Assembly (NCBI GenBank): GCA_003008705.1
Contig: PDUO01000015.1
Span: 625,290-689,289 of the forward strand
From: Pezicula radicicola
Taxonomy: Eukaryota; Ascomycota; Leotiomycetes; Helotiales; Dermateaceae
Reading direction: 5' to 3'
Length of the DNA: 64,000 nt
Positions within the stretch are counted from its first letter, which is position 1. Each line of letters begins with the position of its first letter. The notes under the pieces are model-generated. The model was not told the origin of the DNA, ran no database searches, and saw only the letters and a list, made by a program, of their open reading frames with translations. Of this stretch, positions 53,174 through 64,000 are shown in pieces. The translations under genes and the position numbers were made by a program.

Positions 53174-55734
53174 GTTAATTAGCTCACTTAGTTCGAGTAA
53201 CTAATTTCGTTTGAATAACTCACTTACTTTAGGTATATCACTCAAAGCTTGTTTTCATAGAATCGATTACCGCTTTTAATCAATGTAAGTTCATGTCAGT
53301 GCGGGTTAAGTGGCTAGCTATCCCTTAGCCACCATTGAAAGTCTCTTTTCATTACAGTGGTTTCGGCAACTCGACCTGAGGATAAAACAAATAGTGACGG
53401 CAGCTACTACTTACCACGCGAGTTTCAATCAAGCGAGCTGAACGAGTCTCCTAATGTATGAACCACATCCATGCCAAAGAGCCGTTCTCTAAATTTATCG
53501 TGATCGACTCAATTGTGCCAGTAAAGTGACATCTGTACGAGTCGGTATCATACAGTCGGTAGGCTGACCTTGCGAAGTGCCGCTCACTAGCTTTCCCTTC
53601 CCTGTTAGTCATGTAATCGGCAGCCCCGTTAAATGATAAACATGATAAACCAACATCGCGTGAACTTAAACTGAGCCACCTGTTCGTTCGTGATTCAACT
53701 TCCGTAGCCTCCGTATCTCGTGCCTGCGCCGTCGTGATGTTGTCACTCCGTCACTTCAAGGTTTGAGGTGAGCGGATCACGAGTCTCAGCCGAATTGTTC
53801 GCCGACGCCGGTGGATCGAAAAGATCATATCATACATATCAAACCGCCCCAAACGTACCATCGTGGTGATTCCCCACCTGTTTTTGGACGGTAATCGTCG
53901 AGAATGGACAACATTCTATCCTCTATTTGGAGCATATGGAGCACATACCTTAGCTACAGTACGCATCGGACAACACATACGCCTCCACCCTCCACGAAAA
54001 TTCCATCCAATCAATATGCTTTGGGTAGCTCCGCTTGAAGATCCCCAACCACTCTCTCCCACTTAGGATGCGGGCATGCCAGATGCTGTAGGTCGAAGTT
54101 GTCAGACGTTTAACAAGTCGCCAGAGAAGGTTCCAACACATCGCATGGCTGCAGCTATTGCATTGTAGTGCAGATCCAAGTAGTGTATATGTAGGTAGTA
54201 GGCATGTTAGTTGTACAAAACGTCGTTTGCCTGCATTGCATCGCCAAACAACAGCACAACTTTTTTTGACAACGATGTTTGGATGACAAGAACGTGATAC
54301 AAGTAAGTTTCGACAAAAAAAATTTGGAGAAAAAAAAACGGAAATGTGAAATGTGAAATCTGAGATTTGTTGTTCCAGAGCGGTTTGCCTATTATTTGGC
54401 TGTTTTGGGATGCGATGTGACTGGGTTTTGACGGATGGCTGAATAATGAAGCTATTGTTTTGGCAAGGAGGTGAGGGTGCGTAAGAAACGCTTTATCCGT
54501 GGGGAACAGAGTCTAAGATATTAGTAAGACATTAAGACCCCGACCAGGTGAGGCTATCTTCACTCCTTTGAACTTTCCGAATGCTTGCAGAGTAAGCAAA
54601 GGGCCTTTTTTGTTCTGGGGTCAATGGGTTTTCCGAGGACTTTGCAAATGCGGTGGTTGGCAGAAAGGAAGAATGCAATATAACAATGACGGACTTCCTT
54701 GTAAACATGGCCAAGTATGCATTTGTGCATGATTCGAGAACTGGCTTCTGGCTCTGGCTCGGCCGCTTTCTTCTCTGACCTTCTAGAGCGCCGCCTCATC
54801 CGCGATTGGCGAAGAACGGCTTGAACCATTGCGTTGGAGGAGGAGGAGGAGGGAACTTGGCCCGAAACTCTGTTGTCAAGAAGAAAACCAAAAAGAGGAT
54901 GGATAATGGGTAATGGGTAATGGGTAATGGGTTCAGCATTTATTTAGTATTGTTGTACGAAAGACTAAAGTGCGTTCATATCTTGGAAGATGTGCGGTGC
55001 ATGAAAATGCTGAGATGAACGGACACTTTTGGGATGAGCCGTCCTAGCATGAACCCCCTTTGCGCTGCGGGTGGAATAGAGTAACGCTGGGCTCTTTTGT
55101 AGTTGCACGGCCTGTTTCCATAAGGGATTAAAGGGTTTGGCTCCTACAAACAAGGCTGACGGACCTGAGTGCGCCGTTATAGGACCCGTGGCTTTTATTG
55201 GATCTTATTAAATACAGTTCGAATTGTGATTCCACCACGCTCGATTGGCGTCTAGAGGCTTGTCTAGTCCGGTTGGCTGAGGCAGTGAGGCGCGATACTC
55301 GCAATGATGGCGATTAAAGGCTGCCAGGCTGATGGATGGGCTGCAGCTTTACGAGTAAGGACCATGCTGCTTCGCTACAGCTACTACTCCGCCATATATA
55401 TCTATGACTTGACTCCCTTCCCGCCTCCTTCTCTCCTTTTCCTTCTCGTTCTTCCTTTCATACCACTTCACCACCAACAAACAAACAAACAAACTATCTA
55501 CATTACGGTTCCATCACCCAACAATCGCATTCGTCAAGCAATAAAGAGACCTTGATCCGTCGCAACCCTATCACCGGCCTCGTCATCACAATCAAGCGCC
55601 GCGCATTGACTACCTTACATCGTCACATCTCACGCTCACCGACTTCGTATCTCGTGCTCATTCACAATCCTGAAGCACTCTATCTCGACCTCCTTCTTCT
55701 GCCTCCATCACACACACATTCAATCGCCATCATC
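53174..55734. other. Large intergenic region
   Basis: About 2.5 kb. It begins with extra 18-bp units (GTTCGAGTAACTAATTTCG, then TTGAATAACTCACTTACTTT). A short tandem of four TAATGGG units lies at 54904-54931. The last part is the promoter and leader of the next gene, pyrimidine-rich with four CAAA units near 55480. An 89-codon minus-strand ORF at 54560-54829 is listed separately. Confidence 0.4.
54560..54829 (-). CDS. Possible small Cys-containing protein, 89 aa
   Basis: An ATG-initiated ORF on the minus strand beginning MVQAVLRQSRMRRRSRRSEK, then acidic PEPEASS, then a segment with paired Cys and His (HKCILGHVYKEVRHC) and CLLCKHSESSKE at the end. I do not recognise it. The basic-then-Cys/His composition and sensible start make it more plausible than the surrounding frames, but no homology can be claimed and introns cannot be excluded. 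It may be chance. Confidence 0.3.
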   Translation of the reverse strand: MVQAVLRQSRMRRRSRRSEKKAAEPEPEASSRIMHKCILGHVYKEVRHCYIAFFLSANHRICKVLGKPIDPRTKKALCLLCKHSESSKE

Positions 55735-56417
55735 ATGTCTGTCTCTTCAACACCTTCCAGCTCTCGCAGCAGCTCCTTCTCAACCGAAACCATGCAGATC
55801 TTTGTAAAGGATATCTCAGGCAACAGTAAGGCTGCTGACGCACTTCCTCCTCCCTATTCTCGGAATCTCAGGCTAACGCGCTCTCCAGCCATCCCAATGA
55901 CAGTCCCAACAAATCTTTCTGTCCAAAATCTAAAGACGCTCCTCTCCCTCCGAACATCACTCCCCGAATCCGATCTCCGCCTAGTTTACGCTGGGAAGCA
56001 CCTCTCCTCAGACACAACATTAGAAGACAATCGCATTTCCAAGGAGGCCACACTACATCTCGCGCTCCCCGTGAGAGGCGGTATGCCACCCAAGAAGATC
56101 CGTTGCACGTACAAGGATTGCAGAGAAGGAGCACAGCGTATTATTGGCGATTGTGGATTTTGTAATGGTCACTACTGTGGAAAGCACAGATTATTAGAGG
56201 ATCACAAGTGCGATGGTTTAGAAGACGTAAGTTCTCCTGCGCAGAATTCCTCGAGTCCTCCTTCATCTCCTGTTTTCGAAGAGAAGCAGTGGTGGTTAGT
56301 AGGGTTAGATGAACTGCTGGCTGACTTGGTATGATTCCACAGTGTAAGAAGGAATCTCATGACCGAAACGCAGCACAGCTTAACGCTGAACGAACTCATG
56401 TCATCAAAGGAATCTAG
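55735..56417 (+). CDS. Ubiquitin-like plus AN1 zinc-finger protein (ZFAND4-type)
   Basis: Best model: exons 55735-55825, 55889-56226 and 56343-56417, giving 167 aa. The first intron (55826-55888) has GTAAGG, a CTAAC branch-like site and an AG end. It is 63 nt, a multiple of three without a stop, so it looks like coding sequence unless spliced. Splicing restores a proper ubiquitin-like start (MQIFVKDISGNTIPMTVPTN). The ubiquitin-like domain continues LRLVYAGKHLSSDTTLEDN to HLALPVRGG, then an AN1 finger follows (CTYKDCREGAQRIIGDCGFC, then HYCGKHRLLEDHKCDGLEDC). AN1 fingers bind Zn2+, and such proteins link to ubiquitin and Cdc48/proteasome stress pathways. Retaining the first intron would give 188 aa. 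The start at MSVSSTPSSSRSS leaves a short Ser-rich leader before the ubiquitin-like domain. Confidence 0.87.
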
Positions 56418-56870
56418 ACGATTTCTTATACTTTTATTGGCGGCGTCCATATAGTAAGATCTAGGAAGATCTAGGGGATCACGGGGGAGGGGGAGGCTTT
56501 ATGCGCTTTTGTTCTTCGTCATTGCGTCTGGGATATGCCTTTTCTGGCCTGGCGTTTGGCGGATGAACATCTTGTATTTATGGTGCTCATAGTCCGCGTT
56601 CGAGGCTTTTTTTGCCTGCGGGTATGATCCTTTCTTGCGCTCTGGATAATGACTTTTAGCGGGAGTTGCACATCATGGTCCTGCCTTTTATTAGAGGATC
56701 ATACCGATCCGTCCACTAAGGACTTAATTATACAAACTTCACACATCATTTTGAATTTACTTGCATGACTACTTGATTTCGCCCCTTGAACTTTGCGTGT
56801 AACGGAGTCTAAATCCGGCTCTCCGAACCAGCTAGATGATCCCATGTGCAAATAGACCCACCGTGTTAAT
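56418..56870. other. Intergenic region between convergent genes
   Basis: Contains the 3' region of the AN1 gene; no gene or RNA seen. Confidence 0.35.
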
Positions 56871-57084
56871 TACCTTTTTAAGAGATAGCTATCTATTGAG
56901 GTATAAAATATGGACGGAAGTAACTTACTTGATCCAAGTAACCTATTTTATCTGAGTAAGTTCTTGATCTGAATAACTCTCTTAATTTAAGCCACTTAAC
57001 TTAACAAAACAAACTCTCTTGATATAACTCACTTGATGTACAGCCTTAATCAAAATAGCCTCTTACAAAGCAGTTTATACGGTA
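56871..57084. mobile_element. Small TIR element with 18-bp internal repeats, copy 4 (left end damaged)
   Basis: The right end (AATCAAAATAGCCTCTTACA, then AGCAGTTTATACGGTA) matches the family TIR. At the left only TACC and TTTTTAAGAGATAGC remain recognisable, with about 12 bp of the TIR missing. The interior has the longest array in the window, including AAGTAACTTACTTGATCC, AAGTAACCTATTTTATCT, GAATAACTCTCTTAATTT and AACTCACTTGATGT. It lies in the 3' interval between the AN1 and SFA1 genes. Confidence 0.7.
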
Positions 57085-57208
57085 CCAGCACGCTTTTAAA
57101 TACATGTTTCATTTTTTGGTGTGGTTTGTAATCAGAAGGTACTCATAACTTAGCGCCCCCCGTCCGGGTCATTTTCCCTTTTGCCTTTGGTAAACAAACC
57201 GCCTCATC

Positions 57209-58628
<1,420 letters not shown>

Positions 58629-61600
58629 GGCGTCTATTTACTTGCTTATTTTTCGTGTCTGGTTGATTGGTAGGGTATAAGATGGTTCAGTGTCTGTGAC
58701 TTTGGGAGGTGTTTGTGGTTTGCGAGCAAAGAGCTCAAGGTATGCTCAGTCTCTTTTGACTGTCTTGCTACTGAGGGGTAGCTGATTTGCTGCGGAGAAG
58801 CTTTCGCTATGTTTCTGTGCTGCGAGACGACGGAGATTGCCCGGCGCGTTCGGGATCCCCAGAGTGAGGGGCAATGAGCAAGTCCAAGAGTCTAATCCTC
58901 AGCGTTCAGTAAAATGGTTGGTAGTCAAGGTTTTTCAATCATGAACAGCTGATGGGATTCGTTGATGCGGAGAACAGAGTCAAGAGTTTTTACAAGGGCC
59001 AGAACCTGTGGTCCCGAAGGTACTTTCGTATTTACAGTTGAAAAGTCCTTGTTTGGGAAGGGATCTCGTCATTGTTTATTTATCTAGAGCTCTTCAACGT
59101 CACACACTGCGAATAGCACCTGGTGGTATTATCGGCATTGTGGAGGGGTTTTCCCGTTGTCGGTGATGCTTCGGTTTCTTGTTGGGGGGAAAGATACCAG
59201 AAAGATACCAGAAGATACCGACGCCTAACGAAATTAGGGATCCATTGTCCGCTTTGGGTGCTTTTAACCGCTAATTCCAAAAGAGCCTCTCATTTAAGGG
59301 CCTTCTTAAGGCAAGACCAATCCTCTTGAGATTACGAAGGAACTGTTTTGTGAAAGATGATTTTGGAAGCACACGGAATCCGACAATAATTTCGATTTGA
59401 GTCAGACCGGGAGAGTGAAATCAATAGAAAGATGGGGGGGCCGGCACTCGCAGTATACTTTTGCTCCACCAGATTACTTTTTCTTGACAGCCGGGTCATT
59501 TTCAATCACGTGATGCACATCGACAATACGCACCGCTCTGGAAATTGAAGTCCGGATACCAAAATACCTTGAGTAGCTCACTGTATTTGAGGAATTCACT
59601 TCATTTGAGCGACTCTTTTTCACGTAAGTAACTCACTTGTAGGGCTTTTTTTTTTTGGTGTTCCTCGATTTTTATCCCAATTTCCTCAGCGAGGCACCGA
59701 TTCAAAGCGCAAGAGAAGCAATGAAATATGTATGGTATCAGAATACGACAATGCTGCCCAAAGATTCTCAGGATTCAAAAGCGGGACGGGCCAGTCGCAT
59801 TTTTGGAATATATGAGTCGTGGCCCGGGTCCCAATACCAACAATTGGGTCCTTGCGAGAAAGCACACTATTGAAGAATTCAGAGAAACCCCAGCAACCCA
59901 GGAACCCAGAAACCCAGGAAACCAGGAAAGGCAGAATACGAGAAGACGAACCCAAGCCAAAGGAACGGTCTTCCACCCATATTGCTCTGCGTCTATCATA
60001 ACACACTAGTGTAGATCCGCCTCACTTCTGTACCGTCGTCGAGGAATTATTACTGCATCGTCCCAGCGCCGGATCAATATCACAGTTCCCCGGGCGTCCC
60101 GTTGTCTGCGGCATGTACTTTAGAGTAAAGTGCCCTACATTTATTGTTGACTTCACGGCTACGCGCTACCTAGGTACCTGACTATTGGAATCAGCAAAGA
60201 TGTTTCGTCCTCCTCGAGAAAAATAGATCCACACTCACCACCAACTGTCCCCTTTTTCTCCTTTTCTCCTTTTTCCCCTTTGTCGCAGTCGATCAGGTTG
60301 TCGAACTCCTGCTCCTTTCAATACTTCTTCGTACAGTACAACAAGCGAGTCCACAGAACTCGCTCCTTTCCTCTTCTCCTCACATGCAACTTTGACTGGT
60401 TCTTCGCCCTTCTTTTCTTCTTCTAGCCGGCTTTGCCAAATATATCGACAACGCCTGCATACTTGACTTCCACGTGGGGCGGCCCTTTGCCGGTGCTCTA
60501 CCTCATCTTGTCCCACGGCAGTGGGACCCAAATGGTACGGAGCATCCCAGAATCTCAAAAGGAATGTCGATTAGCGAAATCTGGGTCCTACCGACGATCT
60601 GTCAACTGTCAATTGGCATGTAACGGGCGACAGATCACCTCAACCATTCCCCACAGTGCGAGATTCTTTTTTATTTTCTTTTGGCGCGCCCCGGTAGTCA
60701 AGGCGTCAGCTCCTTATCTATCTATATGCCACAGATTACGTCCAACACCGTAACCAGCCTTGCGGCTTCCAACAGCAGCAGCGAAGTCGCATATCTCTTT
60801 TCGTCCGACCCGAGGTGTTCTTCGCAAATCTGGTCGAAGATGTCCTAGGCGTCTTTCGGGGGAGCTCTGCATCATCTGAAAGATCACCTGGGCCCGGCTG
60901 GCTGCATTTGCATAACCTCGACTCCAAGAATTCAGATTTTCCTCAACTCTTTCAAGTGAGCCGTGTCTCAATATGGCGTCACGTCTCTTCGAGTAATGCA
61001 ACTATAGGAGAGACACGGGAGGGAAAATAAGGAAAAGAGGGAAATATTTGATAGCTAGTAGTATGAACTATGGAGACGTATGGATACCCAAGACGGCTCA
61101 GCATCACAATCAGGTGGGGTCCTCTCGCTCAACTCGTGAATCAGAGCATTCCAAAAGTATTGTTTGGCAAGGCTCGAATAAGAAACTCTAATTCACCACC
61201 ACATTGCATTGTCTGTCTCTATTAGATGCATTTTCTATGCTGCTTTTACCATAAACAGGTTCCACCAAGCTATGAGCTTGCCAATACGGAGCTCTCTACT
61301 CTCAAGCCATGTTTAATTCTCCATTACTACTCACTACTTCACTCGAGTATATATACCTCTTCTCGTTCTCCCATTCAGACATTCCTTCTTGTCCTCCTCA
61401 TCCTCTCAAGTGTTGCAGTGAATCTTTCTACTTTGCAAAACCTACCTCGTCCTTGCCAACTTCATTCCTTATTATCATTGACTCGGACTCGAGACTCGAG
61501 AACCCATCGCAACAACTGCAAGCCAATTGCATACTACACCAATTCGGTGCAACGACTTGTTCAGAAATTCAATCCCCAGAACTCAACACTTTGAGAATCC

Positions 61601-62029
61601 AGCTTTTCAAAGACGAGTTGATTGTATCTGCTGCGAAGAACAGTCATAGCCACAAAATCGCCTGCTTCTGGAACTGAGCTGCCACACAAAGTGCCCCCTA
61701 CTTACCCTCCATCATCAGCCGCCGCGGACATCGGCTCCAACCTTTGTTTTTCATTATTTAGCGAGGTCCATTGGCAGACTTCATCATCAGCCGCGAGACG
61801 ACGGTCATAGCCCGGGTGAACTATCCAGCTATTACTCCTACAGCCGAGCTACTTAGTAGTTTCCAACAAACGCCTCACAACACAATTAGCTCACCACAAC
61901 CGCAAGGAACTGTCTCTTACAAAGCGGACTTTACTAGTTCTTACACCCTTCAAAGTCTTCATAAACATTTTCACACATCACGACAGAATTTTTTGAACCG
62001 CAGCCCAAACCTCCGATTCTCTTTGTGAA
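58629..62029. other. Large intergenic region, divergent promoters of SFA1 and MFS gene
   Basis: About 3.4 kb without a supported gene. At 59560-59640 lies an 18-bp-unit fragment (AAAATACCTTGAGTAGCTCA, GTAAGTAACTCACTTGTAGG). At 59885-59930 there is a short imperfect tandem of ACCCAGGAA-like units. Open frames at 60235-61001 and 61226-61810 lack domains; the latter is probably the 5' leader of the transporter transcript. Confidence 0.4.
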
Positions 62030-63450
62030 ATGGCCGCTCAACATGCACGAGACAGGAGTACTTCTAGAACTGAAAGTAGCACAATCTGCTCCATCGACAA
62101 CCAGGAGTTCAGAGTTATTGATATTGAGCTCGCTTCGGTTAGCGAGCAGAAAAATGACGACCCAAAATACCCAGAAGGTGGCTGGGAAGCTTGGTTGATA
62201 GTATTTGGTTCTTGGTGTGCATTGTTTGCAGCGCTGGGAATCATGAACACTATGGGCTCTTACGAGCAGTACATTGCTACTCATCAGCTGGAGAGCTACG
62301 CTCCCGGTCAGGTCGGCTGGATCTTCAGCATGTACGCTTTCCTTACGTTTGGTGGTGGAATTGTCATTGGCCCAGCGTTTGACGCTTATGGACCGCGGTG
62401 GTTGATTATGAGTGGTGGTGTTGCAGTGTCGGCAAGCATGCTTCTTCTTGGGAACTGCCAAGGTAAGCTCACAGATTGCAGAGACTGCACTACTTCTTCG
62501 CTTGCTTCCAGCAAAAGACAGACATCTGACTGAAATTCACAGAATATTGGCATTTCATGGCAGTCTTTGGCATTCTCGGTGGTCTAGGCTCAGCCCTTAT
62601 CTTTTCCCCATCCCTTGCCATCATCCGCCACTACTTCATGGCAAGACAAGGCGTCGCTACAGGCATAGCTGCAACAGGCGGAGCAATTGGAGGCATCATC
62701 TTCCCTTTGATTCTCCAACACATCATTCCTCACTACGGCTTCAACTGGGCCACTAAAACCATAGCCGCAATAACGATTTTCCTATGCGGTATGGCTAACC
62801 TCTTCGTCAAACCACGCCTTCCCCCAGGAGGTACCATCTTGCCTGACATACGCATTTTTCGGGACTCAACCTTCGCTATCACAGTGATGGGTGTCTTCCT
62901 TCTCGAACTGGCCCTGTTCATCCCACTGACCTACGTCAATTCCTACGTGACCAGCATCGGTTTCTCGGCCAACTTCTCCTCCCTTGTCCTCATGTTTATC
63001 AACCTTGGTTCCGTCTTTGGACGTGCTATTCCAGGTTTCTTTGCTGACAAAATGGGCCATTACAACGCCGCCATCCTTGCAATCTTCCTGACGGTCATAT
63101 CCGTCCTCGCCATCTGGCTACCAGCCGGAAACTCAAAAGCAGGACTCATCTGCTTCGCGCTCCTGTTCGGCTTTGGAAGTGGTTCGAATATCAGTCTTAC
63201 GCCTGTGTGTGTCAGCCAGCTATGTCCCGTTCAGAAAATCGGTCGATATATCGCTACTTGCTATGCGGTGGTCTCGGTCGGATGTCTCATCGGCGTACCA
63301 ATTGCTGGCGAGATCATCGGTATTGATGATGAGTCGAGCGGATACAGAAATCTGATTCTATTTGTGGGATGCTGTTATGTTGGCGGCCTCGTTGCTTTCT
63401 TCATTGCAAGGATTAAGGCCAAGGGCTGGAGGATACAGGAAAAGTTCTAA
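62030..63450 (+). CDS. MFS permease, monocarboxylate transporter (MCT)-like
   Basis: Two exons, 62030-62462 and 62543-63450, encode 446 aa; the 80-nt GT-AG intron splits a Glu codon (GNCQ followed by EYWHFMAVFG). An about 50-residue hydrophilic N-terminus ends in PEGGWEAWLIVFGSWCAL, the conserved entry into TM1 of fungal MCT-type transporters. The cytosolic loop motif FDAYGPRW and the helices SPSLAIIRHYFMARQGVA, TGIAATGGAIGGIIFPLI and INLGSVFGRAIPGFFADKMG are typical; twelve membrane segments can be traced. Fungal members (Mch family, and many cluster-linked ones) are proton-coupled or facilitative carriers whose substrates cannot be read from sequence. The location is the plasma membrane or vacuole. 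No neighbouring biosynthetic gene indicates a substrate. Confidence 0.9.
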
Positions 63451-64000
63451 GATGGTGAAGTCACTGTCGAATTATAAAGTTCACAAATTCCTATTTCACT
63501 CTTTTTTAAGATTAGACAGGTCGAATTTTCTTCACAGAAAGAGTAGTTGGGTGGCTATATTTGGAGGAACACTCGCTAAGATTCATATTTTTTTTCTTTT
63601 CTGTTTTTCATTTGTCTGGATCATCTTCTTTTCACGCATACATATTTTTACAGAAACTATCTATTCATACGGTTCTTGGGGGTTAGGGAAGATGGAGTTC
63701 CGGGATTGGGAAAAGTCCTTTCGCTGGCGTTGGACACTGGAAGTCACAAGACACACTCAATACATAGTTATCGGAGTATGGATTGGTTGTTGGGAAAAGC
63801 AGAACGGATAGACAAGGAAGAGGAGTTTCGTCGATCACTATCACAAGTACATACATACAAAAGTACCTTTTACGCACCAAAACAAATGCGCACACACTCG
63901 GTTGCACACACTCGGTTACACACACCAAAAGTATATAGACGACAAAGTATGCGTGGGATTTTTAGTTTAGGGTTTAACACAAACAAACAAGTATTACAAG
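63451..64000. other. 3' region and window end
   Basis: AT-rich T-tracts after the transporter stop codon, then short CACACACTCGGTT direct repeats at about 63890-63920. No gene seen before the window ends. Confidence 0.35.

Noticed and set aside
60235..61001. Minus-strand frames of about 95-107 codons
   Set aside because: Arg/Lys-rich translation of pyrimidine-rich DNA; no domain or splice pattern.

Overview
The window looks like nuclear DNA of a filamentous ascomycete (my inference: Pezizomycotina, probably Leotiomycetes or a relative). The basis is the gene set (Zn2Cys6, C2H2 and Yap-type bZIP regulators, 2EXR, DUF4246, PRM1, ATG2, an RGS protein with a membrane tail), GT-AG introns of about 40-80 nt, Dabb and GH71 relics, and AT-rich, RIP-like repeat remnants. 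I resolved eighteen intact protein genes, most with exact exon joins that keep the reading frame, plus four disrupted genes and one doubtful small ORF.

Layout. 0-9 kb is an accessory stretch: AT-rich palindrome-rich DNA, a Upc2-like Zn2Cys6 regulator, a tandem pair of C2H2 zinc-finger genes of which the upstream copy carries two in-frame stops, a directly duplicated repeat block, and a decayed alpha-1,3-glucanase (GH71) gene on the minus strand. 9-20 kb holds a DUF4246 gene, PRM1 (cell fusion), an ARMH3/DUF1741 gene and ISA1 (mitochondrial Fe-S assembly), the last two divergently transcribed. 20-22 kb holds two adjacent disrupted genes: a Dabb gene with a one-base frameshift and a HAD-type phosphatase with a frameshift and three stops. 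22-31 kb has a 2EXR protein, an RGS protein with transmembrane tail and a carboxymuconolactone-decarboxylase-like protein. 34-46 kb has a Yap-type bZIP factor, transketolase, a small conserved-looking protein divergent from a coiled-coil protein, and an ADGF-type adenosine deaminase. 46-53 kb is ATG2. 55-58.6 kb has a ubiquitin-like/AN1 protein and S-(hydroxymethyl)glutathione dehydrogenase. 62-63.5 kb has a monocarboxylate-transporter-type MFS permease.

The genes do not form an obvious biosynthetic cluster. They are mostly independent housekeeping genes (carbon metabolism, formaldehyde detoxification, Fe-S assembly, autophagy, purine salvage) interspersed with regulators and repeats.

The most interesting non-genic signal is a dispersed family of small elements. 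The best copies (35500-35638, 39410-39556, 53002-53173, and 56871-57084 with one damaged end) have about 30-bp terminal inverted repeats beginning TACCGTACGAATTGG. Their interior is built from degenerate 18-bp units close to RAGTAACTYACTTGATTT. Related arrays without recognisable ends occur in at least six other intergenic places. A separate mariner-like MITE lies at 35998-36300.
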